64,000 nt of DNA from Plantago major (Eukaryota; Streptophyta; Magnoliopsida; Lamiales; Plantaginaceae): NCBI GenBank assembly GCA_026545765.1, contig JAIFAC010000178.1, forward strand, positions 1-64,000, given 5' to 3'. The notes beneath the pieces were generated by a model, which was given only the letters and a program-made list of their open reading frames with translations, made no database searches and had not been told where the DNA came from. The translations under genes and the position numbers were made by a program. This document shows, one piece after another, positions 52,878 to 64,000 of the stretch. Position 1 is the stretch's first letter; every line of letters begins with the position of its first letter.

Positions 52878-55800
52878 TTATACAAGAATAAGAATTTCTT
52901 TTTTGTCTCTCTAGTTGTTTAGTATTAGGGGAGTCCACCGCAAGGAGGATGGGTCAATGTGTAATGCAAGCTCGGACATGATTGAACTCGACTCAATCAC
53001 TTGGTGATGTTTAGTAATAATCGGTATTGTAAGGAGCTTCTTATGAATGAAACAAGAGTTCATCTTAGTACCAGTCTATTACTATTGGTTGGACAGTATA
53101 CAACATCTTTCATGTTTCTTCAAGTATGCGAGTAGTAAAATTAAAACATGTTTCAAATTTAAATGTAGCTTCTTCTTTGGAGTATTATAGTTTGGATTTT
53201 GGGGCAAATCTCATGCTTACCACAAAAAGTAACATTCACAAGTCACAAGTTGCAATTTTATGTACTAGGTGTAACATTATTTATTCACGAGGTTCATATA
53301 ATATGTCCATAAATGGTCCATTTTAGAATTTTGCATGATTTTGTTGAATAGGAAAATGATGAATTTGAAATGGAGACAAAAACTGAAAAAGAAAGGTGGA
53401 TGTAGGGAATAGAGGGGGTTGATCCCGAGTAAGGAAGAGAGTGACAGGGTTTGATGGAACATGGGATTTTATTTTATTTTTTAGAATTTATTTTTAAGAA
53501 AGAAAGAAAAGGAAAAGGTAAAAGAGGGAAGAATATTAGATTCGAGATCAAAATGAGAAGCATTGTAGTTTAATTTTGTTTGTGATGGAAAAGAGAAATT
53601 AAAGGGCAAATGAATCTATCTATCTATCTATTTTATCTTGTTGCCCATGGGAATAGGGGAAAGTATGATCAACAACATCTTTTGCTTTTTTTTGCTTTGC
53701 TTTCTTGTTTCCAATGATCATAAGGGAATTTTTATGTTGGTTTGTGGACATATTCTTGCTTCAAGATCGAGTAAGCAAATCCCCAGGCAACCAAGATCAA
53801 AAGTACCACCACTTGTCTCTGCCAACGTTTTATTTCACCTTATAGATAGATCAATTCAAGTTTTCTAAAAAATCACAGCTCATTTTTTCACCTTAATTTT
53901 GACACAAATTTGAATTTCTTTTGGTATTTAACATGGATAGATCTGGTTGGAATTCCGGTCCGGTCAAGTGCTTAAAATTAATACAATTAATCTAATGCTT
54001 TTGTCAAGCAATTATAATTAGGGGTTTTTCTACTGTCACATAAAGTTTTACTTGATTTGTGGTTAAGATTTAATTAATTGAAAATTTGACCTCTTAAAGC
54101 CTTGAAATTGTATTTCGATTCTGACAGGAAGGTCTGTAATGATGATTACTGTATGCATAACAATGAAACTATGAAGAGAAAGGTTTGTAGGTTAAAGACA
54201 GATGAAGAATTAAAAACTTAAATTAATATAATTGTATTTGATTTGTGGTTAAGATTTAATTATACTAATTTAAATGGTTGAAATTTAATGTATAACTATA
54301 TCTGATATTAGATCAAGTACAACTTTATTTGATAGTAAAAAATCCCTTACAATTAATACAATTAATCTAATGTTTTTGCACCTAAAAGTTGCTTATTTTG
54401 TGTTTTAAAAGTTGCCCATAGACTTAAATTCGCAAAATGACAAACAACAATGCTTGCACTTCCAGTTACACTAGGTATATTGCGTCTTTATGAACATTAG
54501 TAATTTTACTATTGAAAATGACATATTTCAACAAGGAATAAAACAAAACTTATGATTTGTAATGTTGCATTCAAAAGGAGACGAGCATATGAGACTTAAT
54601 TATAAGTCGACACAATATACTAGTATAATTGTAAAGAGTTGCAGCCGTTAGATGCCTCTCTCAACCTATAGTAACTCGTCAATGTCATTCCAGATTCTTG
54701 TTTCGTGTTTTCTTGGATATTTATTACACACAACTTCACTTAATTTTATTAGATTATCTTCAAATTCTAAACAACAATGGTTAGACGAACTTAGCAACAT
54801 ACTTATAAGTTGGTTAAAAAAATAGGAGTAATATATCTTTCTTCTTGGAGTCTTGGTGATAGTCTCAAAGGCCTAAATCCCTCAAGATCGGAGTTGTGTA
54901 CTGACCTTCTGATTTTTGTGTCGCACTATGTGTGTGTGACTTTACTTATTTCACTCACGTGGATTAAAGTGTGCCCAAATGGAAACGATGGGTATTTCTT
55001 ACAAAATAAACGATAAAAAGGGAGAGGAGATGTGAATTTATAGCATGGCCTTACATTTGGAAAATTCAACCCTGGGTAACTACCCATCACTGTTCAGTGT
55101 TCACTACGGAGTTCACTACTACGTATTGTACCAAACCTGCCAAACCCTTGAGTTCATGTTGAGGAGTCATAGATATACATTATTATCAATAAAATCTCCA
55201 TTCATACGTCATAACTACTCCATAGTAAATGAGAGTACAAATTATCATAACCTAATCACATAAATTTTCTTTAATGCTCATAATTATGTAGTATAATATA
55301 TTACTATCTCAGTACTAGCTAGATGCGGATGGTCTCATTTAGATCGAATTATGGCTTTTGAAATAAAGTACATGGGGCATAGTCAAGATGTTATTAATAA
55401 TGTGGCTAGCTAGTTAAAATCATTATTAACATGATACATTCAATTTTTAAGTTTGCAACCAGAATGACCCGTACAAGTTGAAGAATCAATTAATCAAACC
55501 TAAATTTGGTCCCGTCATTTAATCAAAGGACATTTTCGTGTAAACTTCAAATTAGTACAAACATAAATTGATCAGTTAATCACTATAAAATGACAAGATT
55601 TCTAGTCTGGAGGTGCACTTATAGAACGCAACTCTTACAGAAATCTATCTTATCTTATAAATGTACATATGGTTATATGGTGTATGATCATATATACCTT
55701 TAGATTTTGAGATGTTATGATAATAAATAAATATGTGATATTATTTCAATTTCCAAATAATTATGATCATATATTTTACAACACTATGCTTTGAAAGGCG

Positions 55801-58219
55801 CTGTCTAATTATCTTCAAATATAACTTTAAGTAATGTCAAAGAATAGATATAAAATATATTATAAAAATTACAAAGTCACTAAAATAAAAAAAGAATTAC
55901 TAATATGGATATGATCTAATACAAAGAAAACATTACATTTGACAAACAAAACGTTAGATTAGTTGGAAAATTACGTAGTATTTTTATAATTAATGTGTGA
56001 AAAGAAGTGCATATGTGTAAAAATATATTGACCTGTCCTATCCATGTTCGTTTTTCATAATTACGTACGTATCACTACTCATTAGTAGTTAAAAATTAGA
56101 AAAGTATCAAATGAAACATTTGCTGTAAGGTTTTTGATTAAGGTAATGGCACTGCTTGTGTTAATTACCAGTTTATAATATAAATTTTACTTTTTCAAAA
56201 ATAAAAAAATGATTAGTAGTAACAAGAAACACGTATTATAGTTAATGGACAATGATCTGTAACTAATCCAAAATCAATAGACGTGCATAGCTCTTTCTAT
56301 ATGTTCGTTTGCATAAGATTTATTTAATTAAAGTTATTTTGTGAAGGTTCTGCGTACGTGACTTGTAATTAGTTTAATACAATTATATCTAGCAAGTTAT
56401 GATTTATATATGCATGTAGCTTGCTAATGATTTTTATTTGGAAATTGGAATCATTCATTCATAAGGTAGGTGATGATAATTGTGGATCATTAACAATGCA
56501 TTATTCGGTGTACCTTTCGAAGTATATAGTATTTTCTATATCCTATCTATCCATCCATCGACATGCACTGCCATTAATTTGTGATTTATGCATAGAGAAA
56601 ATGGATGATAAGGTTCAAGTACGTAGAAAATTATTAAAAGGACGGAGGTAGTGTTTATGAAATGCAACATGTTAACACCAGATCTGTGTCTGATGATGAT
56701 CAAGAATCTTGAGACCTTTCCTTAAATTTATATTCTAACTTCATAGAAATGCTAGCTGCTTATTGATTTTTGGGTTAAAAGTGACCATACTAATTCTACC
56801 AAATGGTTTATGTTGAATATTAGGTTGGTAATTGGTAAAATTGATTAGAAAGACTAGTCCCAAAGGCTTTGAAGTTAACAAGTGATGTTGCTAGCTCTCC
56901 TTGTCCACAAAGAAGAACAAAATTAAATAAAGGTTGATTTGTTTTATGGCAGTTGTAGTTGAGATCCCTAGATGATCGAGTTTATGATGTGCGACTATGA
57001 CTAGTCTAGTCCAAGCCCCAAAGAATTCTTCAATAGTAATAACTTTAATACTCATAAAGAAACAAGGAAAATAAAGCAAAAGGAAACATGGTATATATAT
57101 TTGCAACAAAAGAGATAAAAGGAAGACTAGATCCAATCCAATACAGAATTCAATCAATGCTTTTTAGTTCACTAAAAGTAAAAAATAAGAGATTAACAAT
57201 GTTCAACACTTGAACAACTTTGGTGTGCCCTACTATTATGGTAGCACAACTGAAGGCCCATTTACTATATACAGGATTTGCTGGTCATTGGTCTTAGGCC
57301 CAACTTATCATGTATATTGGGCCTTTCATATTGGTCCGAGCAAAATTCAAATGCTGAATTTTCTTCCAAATCACTAATGTATTTACTCTTTCCTGTAGCT
57401 CTCACGACCGCCCTGCATGTCATTGACAACATCGCCAAACTTTGTCACTTATGTAACAAGTCAATAAATCTTGTCACAATAAAATATACTAGCATGATCG
57501 AGAAGCCTAGAAAAATATTACTCCTTCACTACTTAGTAATGAGTCCAATGATAGATACAGCGGCGGAATATGAGTTCAGTACTACATTTTAGGTTGTATT
57601 GTACACCTATGTATGTTTCAACCAAGCTACCGAACACTGAGAATGTTATTATTAGTGTGATTGGGGTGTTTCGGATTATTTTATGACAATGTGGCATTTG
57701 AACTCTAAACAAATTTAATTTTTAAATGTCACATATCCCACATTCAGATGGTGGAATGCTAGAATCACGAAACCTGAACGTAACAGCCCCTCCTGATCAG
57801 CCATCAGGTGAGTTGAGGTTTAGATTCATACACACCTACCTATCAGATCAGAAGGTCTAGATACCGGACCAGAAAAAATTAAGAAAACAACCAATGACTT
57901 ATAGGTAGGATCTAATTAGCATTTAAAAAATAACGGATCGTTCAGAATCAAAAAGAAACAACCAATGACTTAACAGCAGAAAGAACAAACAGAAAAGCCT
58001 TGAAATCAAAGTGAAGTTAAATTATTGTCCCTAACTACTCCAACAGTCCGATTGAAATGGCATCAGAAGCTATATTTGTTTGTAATTAACGAAGAAATTG
58101 ATTACAAAACCTTAGGAAGTCCGCCCAAAGTGTCCCATAACAAGGTTAGCAAATTTGGCTAAAAATATATATGCCTCAATAGGCAATTCTCTTCATGCAA
58201 AACCGATTAGATTTAAAAA
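52878..58219. other. 5.3-kb intergenic region between the two host genes
   Basis: The first ~200 bp are the 3' flank of the BIG GRAIN-like gene and include a short duplicated trace of its coding end near 52976-53040 (GAACTCGACTCAATCACTTGGTGATGTTTAGTAATAA). A short (TCTA)n run lies near 53617-53632. 57180-57600 and 57700-57880 are GC-richer but show no recognised frame. No RNA gene or mobile element with clear ends was found. Confidence 0.45.
52976..53062 (+). pseudogene. Short tandem duplicate of the BIG GRAIN-like gene's 3' coding end
   Basis: Sequence here repeats the gene's region at ~52752-52825. GAGCTTGATCACTTGGCGACGTTTAGTAATAATAGGTATTGCGAGGAACTT-type sequence reappears ~220 bp downstream as GAACTCGACTCAATCACTTGGTGATG, then TTTAGTAATAATCGGTATTG, then AAGGAGCTTC. 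It is diverged, has no start, and is non-functional. It points to an old local duplication of the terminal exon. Confidence 0.65.
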
Positions 58220-59878
58220 ATGGATGCCAAAGAAACAACCTTAGATAACAAAAGCAACCGACTGAACTCACCAAGCCCCAGCCAACGGAAGAAGGCTGCA
58301 TCGAAGACTGCTAGTCGAGGCTTTTGTAAGCGGTTCGGTGATTGTCTAGTCATGGGGCCTGCGGCTTCAGACCAGCGTCCAGCCGAGCTCAATCAATTGG
58401 TGAGGAAGGTATAAACATTGCACGCATTAGATATGCACGTGACACGGCATGTCATATTACTAACATTTGTAGCATTTAGACCTTGAGATTAAAAATACAG
58501 TACATTATATTGTATAAAACTTGTGATAGTGGATTAATAAAGTTAAATCCACTAAAATATCGATAAATTAATAAATAGTATTAGAGTATTTTTTGTGGTT
58601 CTAACTCGATTGCGACTTTATTAATTTGTAGAGGTTTTAATGTATTATTGTCTTATAAATGAAGGTGGGTGAAGTAGACAAGGAACTGCAGCAGGAGAAA
58701 GAGTTGAAGGGAATGTACAGGATGAGGCTAGAAAGAACACAGGGATTCTTAAAATACTGCCTTCAAGTAGCTCAAGATAATGGCTTCTTGGATCTCATAC
58801 TAAACAACAAGGACAAAGACCATGATCAGCTCTCATTTTCAACTACAATAACCCGGTCCAGTATAAGTCCTCCCAGCCCGTATCCAGCCCAATTCCATCC
58901 TGATCTTGGTGCTCTCCAACACCAAGCCAAGATGAATGGATGGTACATTGATCCTCAAGAGGTTGGTTTTTTAAACTATTTGAGTTCTGACCGATCTTCG
59001 CTGGAGAATCTACTGGTATCATGAAAAAATTACATATTAATTAAAAACTCGAACACGTAGTGTCCACTGAGTCATTATTGGAGTTTTTGAAACTTTCAAG
59101 TGTTTTTTTTTTTGACATTTTAACTAAATTGGAGAGCCATAAATGAACAGATTGAGATTCAACGTTTATCGGCTCAAGGAAGCACCGCAGACATATACAA
59201 GGGAAAATGGAGGGGGCTTGACGTAGCGATCAAGTGCATGTTCCCTGATTTCTTCCATTCAAACGAAAATGGAATAAGCTTCTTTGCTCAAGAAGTCGAG
59301 ACTCTCTCCAGGCAACGCCATCCTTTCGTGCTGCACCTCATGGGAGTGAGCCTTGATCCACCCGAAAACTGTTGGATAGTGACCGAGTTCTTAAGCTCTA
59401 ATCTCAAGAATTGGCTTCATGGTCCCGGTAAAAGGCAGAAAGAAAGAACAATCCCTCTTGCACCTTTAAAGGATAGAGTAGCAATGGCATTGGAGATTTC
59501 TCAAGCAATGCAGTATCTTCATGAAAGCAAGCCCAAAACTCTTCACCGTGACTTAAAGCCTAGTAACATTTTCTTGGACGATGCTTTACATGTGAGAGTA
59601 GCCGATTTTGGGCATGCCCGGTACTTGACTGATGGAGAAAAGGCCCTGACTGGGGAAACAGGTTGGGACAATCTCGTCTAAAAGTTTGAACTTATAAATA
59701 ACTAGTTTTATAAATATTACAATGCGCTCATGTAGGTACATATGTTTACATGGCGCCTGAGGTGATCAAATGCGCCCCATATGACGAAAAATGTGATGTC
59801 TATAGTTTTGGTGTGATCATTAACGAGCTAGTCACTGGTGAATATCCATACATTGATACAGAGTATGGTCCTTCAAAG
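58220..59878 (+). CDS. Raf-like (TKL family) protein kinase, exons 1-4 of a longer gene
   Basis: Exons by GT/AG borders and phase: 58220-58408, 58665-58961, 59151-59661, 59736-59878, giving 380 codons. Residues 1-63 are basic and Ser/Lys-rich. Residues 64-162 hold a Glu/Lys-rich probably helical part (VGEVDKELQQEKELKG, QGFLKYCLQVAQDNGF). The kinase domain starts at ~163. It has Gly loop GSTADIYKG, Lys190 in VAIK, alpha-C Glu near 210, HRDLKPSN with Asp296, DFGHAR with Asp314, then GTYVYMAPEV and DVYSFGVIINELVTGEYPY. All catalytic residues are present, so it should phosphorylate Ser/Thr. The remaining C-lobe exons lie beyond the window. The next intron (donor at 59879) holds a Copia element in antisense. 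Substrate unknown. Confidence 0.85.
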
Positions 59879-59919
59879 GTTAGTTTTCGTTTTTAAATTT
59901 TTAGTGTATAGTTGCCTTG

Positions 59920-60449
59920 TGTTAGGTGGTATCCGATGCGAAAGCGTTTGATAGATGACGTATTTTGGTTAATTAAATGATAAAGAGTGAAAATAAGGCA
60001 CACGAGATTTACGTGGAAAACTCCCAAGTCGGGAGAAAAACCACGGACAAGGCTATGAAAAATATCACTATGAAAGGATTACAACACACTCTCTCTCTAA
60101 TACAAGGATAGACCCATTTTACTACACTTTACACTAGGAGAATCACTCTCTTTTTACAAAGGAGAAACAAGAAGAATATGAGACTGGAGTTGTGTTTCTG
60201 ATGGATGATCAGAACAATGGATGAAGCCTCTATTTATAGGCTTGAGGTCTCTACACCAATAGTCAGTCAAATTGGTGTGAATCTGCAGAGCCGTAATTCT
60301 TGAGACGGTGGACAGTCATGAACCATGGCAGCAAGAAAATTCAACAAATGTGTGCATATGCACTGTTAAGCCATCCAAGCAATTAATGCTTTTCCACCAC
60401 CTCATTGTTACTACTGCAGCTAGTCCATTTCACACTACTATTATTTTCA
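59920..60449 (-). repeat. Copia 3' LTR (left in the window), ~530 bp
   Basis: Begins TGTTAGGTGG on the plus strand and ends TTATTTTCA just before the polypurine tract. Its first 187 bases match the partial LTR at 63813-64000. Confidence 0.9.
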
Positions 60450-60464
60450 CATTCTCCCACTTGG
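60450..60464 (-). other. Copia polypurine tract
   Basis: The minus strand reads CCAAGTGGGAGAATG immediately before the 3' LTR, a typical plant Copia polypurine tract and plus-strand primer. Confidence 0.85.
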
Positions 60465-60521
60465 AGACTAATGCCAATTAGATCTCCACATAATCCCTTC
60501 CTCCTTGTCGAGCCATGCTGC

Positions 60522-61553
60522 TTACGTTTCCGTAAGGCCAAACGAGGATCTACTCCAACCGAACTGCATCCCTAGAATCTTGTTTGCTGGTCCCAAATCC
60601 TTCATATCAAATTCCCTAGCCAACTGAGCCTTCAAATCTTGGATCCGATCTTTGTTGGGGCCTACAACCAACATGTCATCCACGTACAATAGTAAGATAA
60701 TGAAATCATTATCTTTCCCAAACCTCTTGCTATATGTGCAATGGTCTGCATTGAATCTATTGTACCCAAGGCTCATAATGAAGGAATCAAATATCTTTTT
60801 CCAACACCTCGGTGCCTGTTTGAGACCGTACAGAGATTTGTTCAACCGGCAAACCAAGTTCTCTTTGCCTGTTTCAGCAAAACCTTCCGGCTGGAACATA
60901 TAAATATCTTCTTCAAGCGTTCCATGAAGAAATGCAGTTTTCACATCCAACTGCTCCAAGTGTAAGTCGAATGACGCACACATTGCCAAGACCACTCTGA
61001 CTGTTGTAAGTCGAACCACCGGAAAAAATATGTCGTTGAAGTCAATTCCTTCTTTCTGAGCGTATCCTTTTACAACCAATCTAGCACGATACCACTCCAC
61101 TTGGTCATTGCCAATGGCCTTCCTCCCTTGTGGTAGCTGAACAAGATCCCATGTCTGATTTTTGTGTAAGGCTTCGATCTCCTCCTCCATTGCTATCCTC
61201 CACAGAGCTGCATCTGCACTTTTGCATGCTTCTTGGAAAGTTGTCGGCTCTCCATCCTCCGTTAGAAGACAGTACGCAACATTGATCTCAGTTACATACT
61301 CTTTGAGAGTAACTGTCCATTGTCTATCTCGAGTGGATCGTCGGAGTTCAACAACCTCACCTCCAGGTTCTTCTACGTGCTCTGGTTCTGCTTCAGAAGA
61401 ATCCAAAATACTTTCTTGACTGTTTTCAACCTCCTCCGGCGTGGTCTTCGGACCTTCTTTTTTGATGCTATCAAAACTTACCATTTGCAGTTTGTCTTCT
61501 GCAAATATAACGTCTCTGCTGATGACAAGCTTGCGGACAGTGGGATCCCACAA
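60522..61553 (-). pseudogene. Copia reverse transcriptase remains
   Basis: Contains RLVVKGYAQKEGIDF, LDVKTAFLHG, SLYGLKQAPR and the catalytic LLLYVDDML box, all standard for Ty1/Copia reverse transcriptases. Part of a broken fossil. Confidence 0.9.
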
Positions 61554-62222
61554 TTATACCCCTTAACTCCATCAGCATAACCCAAGAATACACATCTCCT
61601 GGATTTCGGATCCATCTTTGTAACTTCTTACGAATTGTACATAACGTACACAAGATTCTAAATGTATGTAACCAAGAATAATCAGCTGGCTTTCCCGTCC
61701 ACATTTCTATCAGCGTCTTCAGATCAATAACAGTCGAAGGAGACCGATTGATCACATAACAGGCGAATCTGACTGCTTCAGCCCAAAATGGTTTATCCAG
61801 GCCCGCACTACTCAACATTGCTCTGGTTCGATCCAGCAACGTCCTGTTCATCCGCTCTGCCACTCCATTTTGTTATGGAGTGTATGCCGTTGTGAACTGC
61901 CTCTTGATACCTTTTTTTTTTTTTTTTTTTTTTGCAGAAGTTATCAAATTCATCACTTGTATATTCTCCTCCATTATCAGTCCTCGAGCACTTGATCCGC
62001 TTACTAGACTCAAACTCCACCTGCGCTTTGTACACTTTGAAAAGTCTCGAACACATCTGACTTCTTCTTCACTGGGTACACCCAACATCTCCTCGAAAAG
62101 TCGTCAATGAAAGATACAAAATATCTTGCTCCTCCGAGGGACGTAACCGGTGCTTGCCAAACATCTGAGTGAATCAAATCCAGGATGTTTTTGCTCCTAC
62201 TAACCAATCGGCCAAATGACAC
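61554..62222 (-). pseudogene. Copia integrase remains
   Basis: Holds IHSDVWQAPVTSLGGARYFV, FIDDFSRRCWVYP and MNRTLLDRTRAML-type pieces of the integrase core, between protease and reverse transcriptase as in Copia. Part of a broken fossil. Confidence 0.85.
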
Positions 62223-62394
62223 CCTGTGCTGCTTACTCGTGACACAATACTCACAAAGGGGAAAAACGACCCTTGTAAGTCCAGGAAGTAACTTCTGATT
62301 AGAGTGAACCTTTCAGACATGTGGCCAAGTCTTTATGCCACATCATTGTCATCTCTTTTGCCGAACCCGTCGATGCCACCGACGCTGATGCTCA

Positions 62395-62751
62395 CTACTC
62401 CGTGTCTCCTTTCAGCATGTAAAGATTAGATGCAATCTTTTCTGCTCTCAAAACTATGAGCGCGCCTTTGATGATCTTCATGACTCCATTCTCAATGTGA
62501 GTCGTACAACCAAGATCATCCAATTGTCTAACAGACAACAAATTCTTCTTCAAGTCGTCTACATGACGAACTCCTTGAATGGTGCGAACAGTACCATCAT
62601 GCAACTTTATTTTGACGGTACCAATACCTGCGATCTTCAAGGCATGATTGTTACCCATGTACACAAATCCCCCAGGAGTTGGTTCATAATGATGGAACCA
62701 TTTCCTACGGGAGGTCATATGCCATGTTGCTCCTGAATCAATCAGCCACAC
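62395..62751 (-). pseudogene. Copia protease remains
   Basis: WLIDSGATWHMT is the aspartic protease active-site motif of plant Copia elements. IAGIGTVKIKL follows. Part of a broken fossil. Confidence 0.88.
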
Positions 62752-62833
62752 GTCATCAAACTTCCTTCTGCCGCCTGCAGAAATTGATGCCTCCCTGCAT
62801 AAATTTCCCCATCACTTGAGTTCTCCGCTACAC

Positions 62834-63686
62834 TCAATGATCACTTGATGACTCTGGCCCTTTCCCTTTGGAATCACCCTCCTTGAATTTCGGACACTCA
62901 TTCTTATGGTGTCCTTTCCTGCCACAATTGTAGCACATGTCGTTTTTCCTGCTCCGCGCCTTCGACATGCTACAATTTTGACTCCCACTGGATTCACGTT
63001 CTGTGGCTCTCCCTCTCATCATCGACAAAGCTTCTGCCTGCTGCGAATTCACAAGCATGTCCTCCTTGTTCTGGCGTCTATTCTCCTCTTCCAGTATAGC
63101 AGCCGCAAGATCATCGAAGGATAAGAACCACAACGTATTGTTTGTCAGGTTGATAATGAGTTGATCGTAGGAATCTGGTAGACTTTGAAGCAGCAACTCA
63201 CCACATTCACTTTCCCCTATCTTATGACCCATTGAAGTGAGTTGTCAGAATAGGGTGTTTAGAACGTTGATGTGTTCTGTCACCGGTGTGGACTCCGACA
63301 TACGCGAGGGTGTAAAGCCTCCTCTCCAAGAAGATTTTATTGTGTATCGACTTGGCCTCGTAGAGCTTCGTCAGCGTATCCCAAATTTCTTTGGCTGACT
63401 TCTTTTCAGAAATACTGGAAAGAACTCCATCTGCTAATGCCAAGTGTAAGTTGGCAATAGCATTACCATCAATCTCCTCCCATTTCTTGTCATCCGTGAT
63501 ATCTGTCGGCCTTCCGTAAATTGCCGCAAGACAATTGTCATTTCTCAGAACCGCCTTTATTTTCATCTTCCACAATGAAAAATTATTTCCATTGAACTTC
63601 TCAATATCGAATTTCACCGCCATCGTAGACAACCGTTTCACCTCGAACCGTGGTATACGCAAAGATAGTACCGTATAAAAATACAT
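62834..63686 (-). pseudogene. Copia gag remains
   Basis: FNGNNFSLWKMKIKAVL near the start and the CCHC knuckle CYNCGRKGHHKNEC near 62925 are typical of Copia gag. Part of a broken fossil. Confidence 0.88.
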
Positions 63687-63798
63687 TTATCTAAGTAAAC
63701 CCACAAGGACGGAGCTACCCAGAATGTATTTTAATTATACTACTAAAAATGTGTATACGTGAACAAACACGTAGTGGTGAACAGTACTCTAACTTAGT

Positions 63799-63811
63799 GG
63801 CTCTGATACCA
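63799..63811 (-). other. Copia primer-binding site (initiator Met-tRNA)
   Basis: The minus strand reads TGGTATCAGAGCC, the complement of the 3' end of initiator Met-tRNA, one base inside the 5' LTR. Confidence 0.92.
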
Positions 63812-63812
63812 C

Positions 63813-64000
63813 TGTTAGGTGGTATCCGCTGCGGAAGCATTTGATAGATGACGTATTTTGGTAAATTAAATGATAAAGAGTGAAAATAAGGCACACGAGA
63901 TTTATGTGGAAAACTCCCAAGTCGGGAGAAAAACCACGGACAAGGCTGTAAAAAATATCACTATGAAAGGATTACAACACACTCTCTCTAATACAAGGAT
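63813..64000 (-). repeat. Copia 5' LTR (right in the window), cut by the window edge
   Basis: Begins TGTTAGGTGG like the LTR at 59920. About 187 of ~530 bases are visible. Confidence 0.92.

Larger units (their letters stand above)
59920..64000 (-). mobile_element. Ty1/Copia LTR retrotransposon, antisense in the kinase intron, running off the window
   Basis: In minus orientation: 5' LTR (63813 to beyond 64000), primer-binding site, gag, protease, integrase and reverse transcriptase remains, polypurine tract, 3' LTR (60449-59920). The order protease-integrase-RT marks Copia; Tork/TNT1-like is plausible. The visible 187 bases of the LTRs differ at seven sites plus a 2-bp length change (~3.8%). 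This gives roughly 1.5 million years if 1.3e-8 substitutions per site per year applies. It is broken, with about half a dozen breaks. The far target duplication is off-window; the near flank is CCTTG (59915-59919). Confidence 0.93.

Noticed and set aside
60652-61580. Plus-strand frames opposite the Copia reverse transcriptase
   Set aside because: Shadows of the minus-strand pol remains; no domains on the plus strand.

Overview
The window is AT-rich nuclear DNA of a flowering plant. It holds a BIG GRAIN 1-like gene, a plant Raf-like kinase gene with introns, F-box gene relics, and CACTA, hAT, Helitron, Stowaway and Copia elements. A eudicot, possibly an asterid, is my best guess; the clade is inference only. 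Most of the 64 kb is accessory repeat DNA. I support only two host genes that look functional.

Layout. 1-3350: the 3' part of a CACTA element with a decayed second gene, ending in TTTAGCGACGGA repeats and a TTTTTGTAGTG terminus. 3351-6216: a decayed hAT element on the minus strand, probably the target of the CACTA insertion. 6586-16215 (minus) and 41037-46204 (plus): two copies of one roughly 3.6-kb non-autonomous Helitron in opposite orientation. Each copy carries an insertion that the other lacks. The left copy holds a roughly 5.8-kb caulimovirid (pararetrovirus) fossil inside an AT microsatellite. The right copy holds a 1,573-bp solo LTR with a perfect 5-bp target duplication. Each copy is therefore the empty site for the other.

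Between the Helitrons (16216-41036): a tandem array of three decayed F-box genes, a Stowaway MITE, two short poly(A) retroposons with target duplications, two foldback MITEs, a tandem-dimer DNA transposon (third copy near 50.1-50.7 kb), a GC-richer solo LTR, a 3-kb inverted-repeat element rich in a TATGTTCTC motif, and two tandem Helitron-like 3' termini that carry a tRNA B-box-like motif.

46205-51000: more repeats, including a 1.4-kb array of ~21-bp units. 51651-52877: an apparently intact, intronless BIG GRAIN 1-like gene (auxin-related growth regulator). 58220-59878: the first four exons of a Raf-like protein kinase. From 59920 past the window end a Copia retrotransposon lies antisense in the kinase's next intron; its LTRs differ by about 4%, so it is young.

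The two host genes have no evident functional link. The main interest is the layered insertion history. No operon-like or defence-like system and no CRISPR array was seen. Similarities were judged by eye, so boundaries without a motif are approximate.
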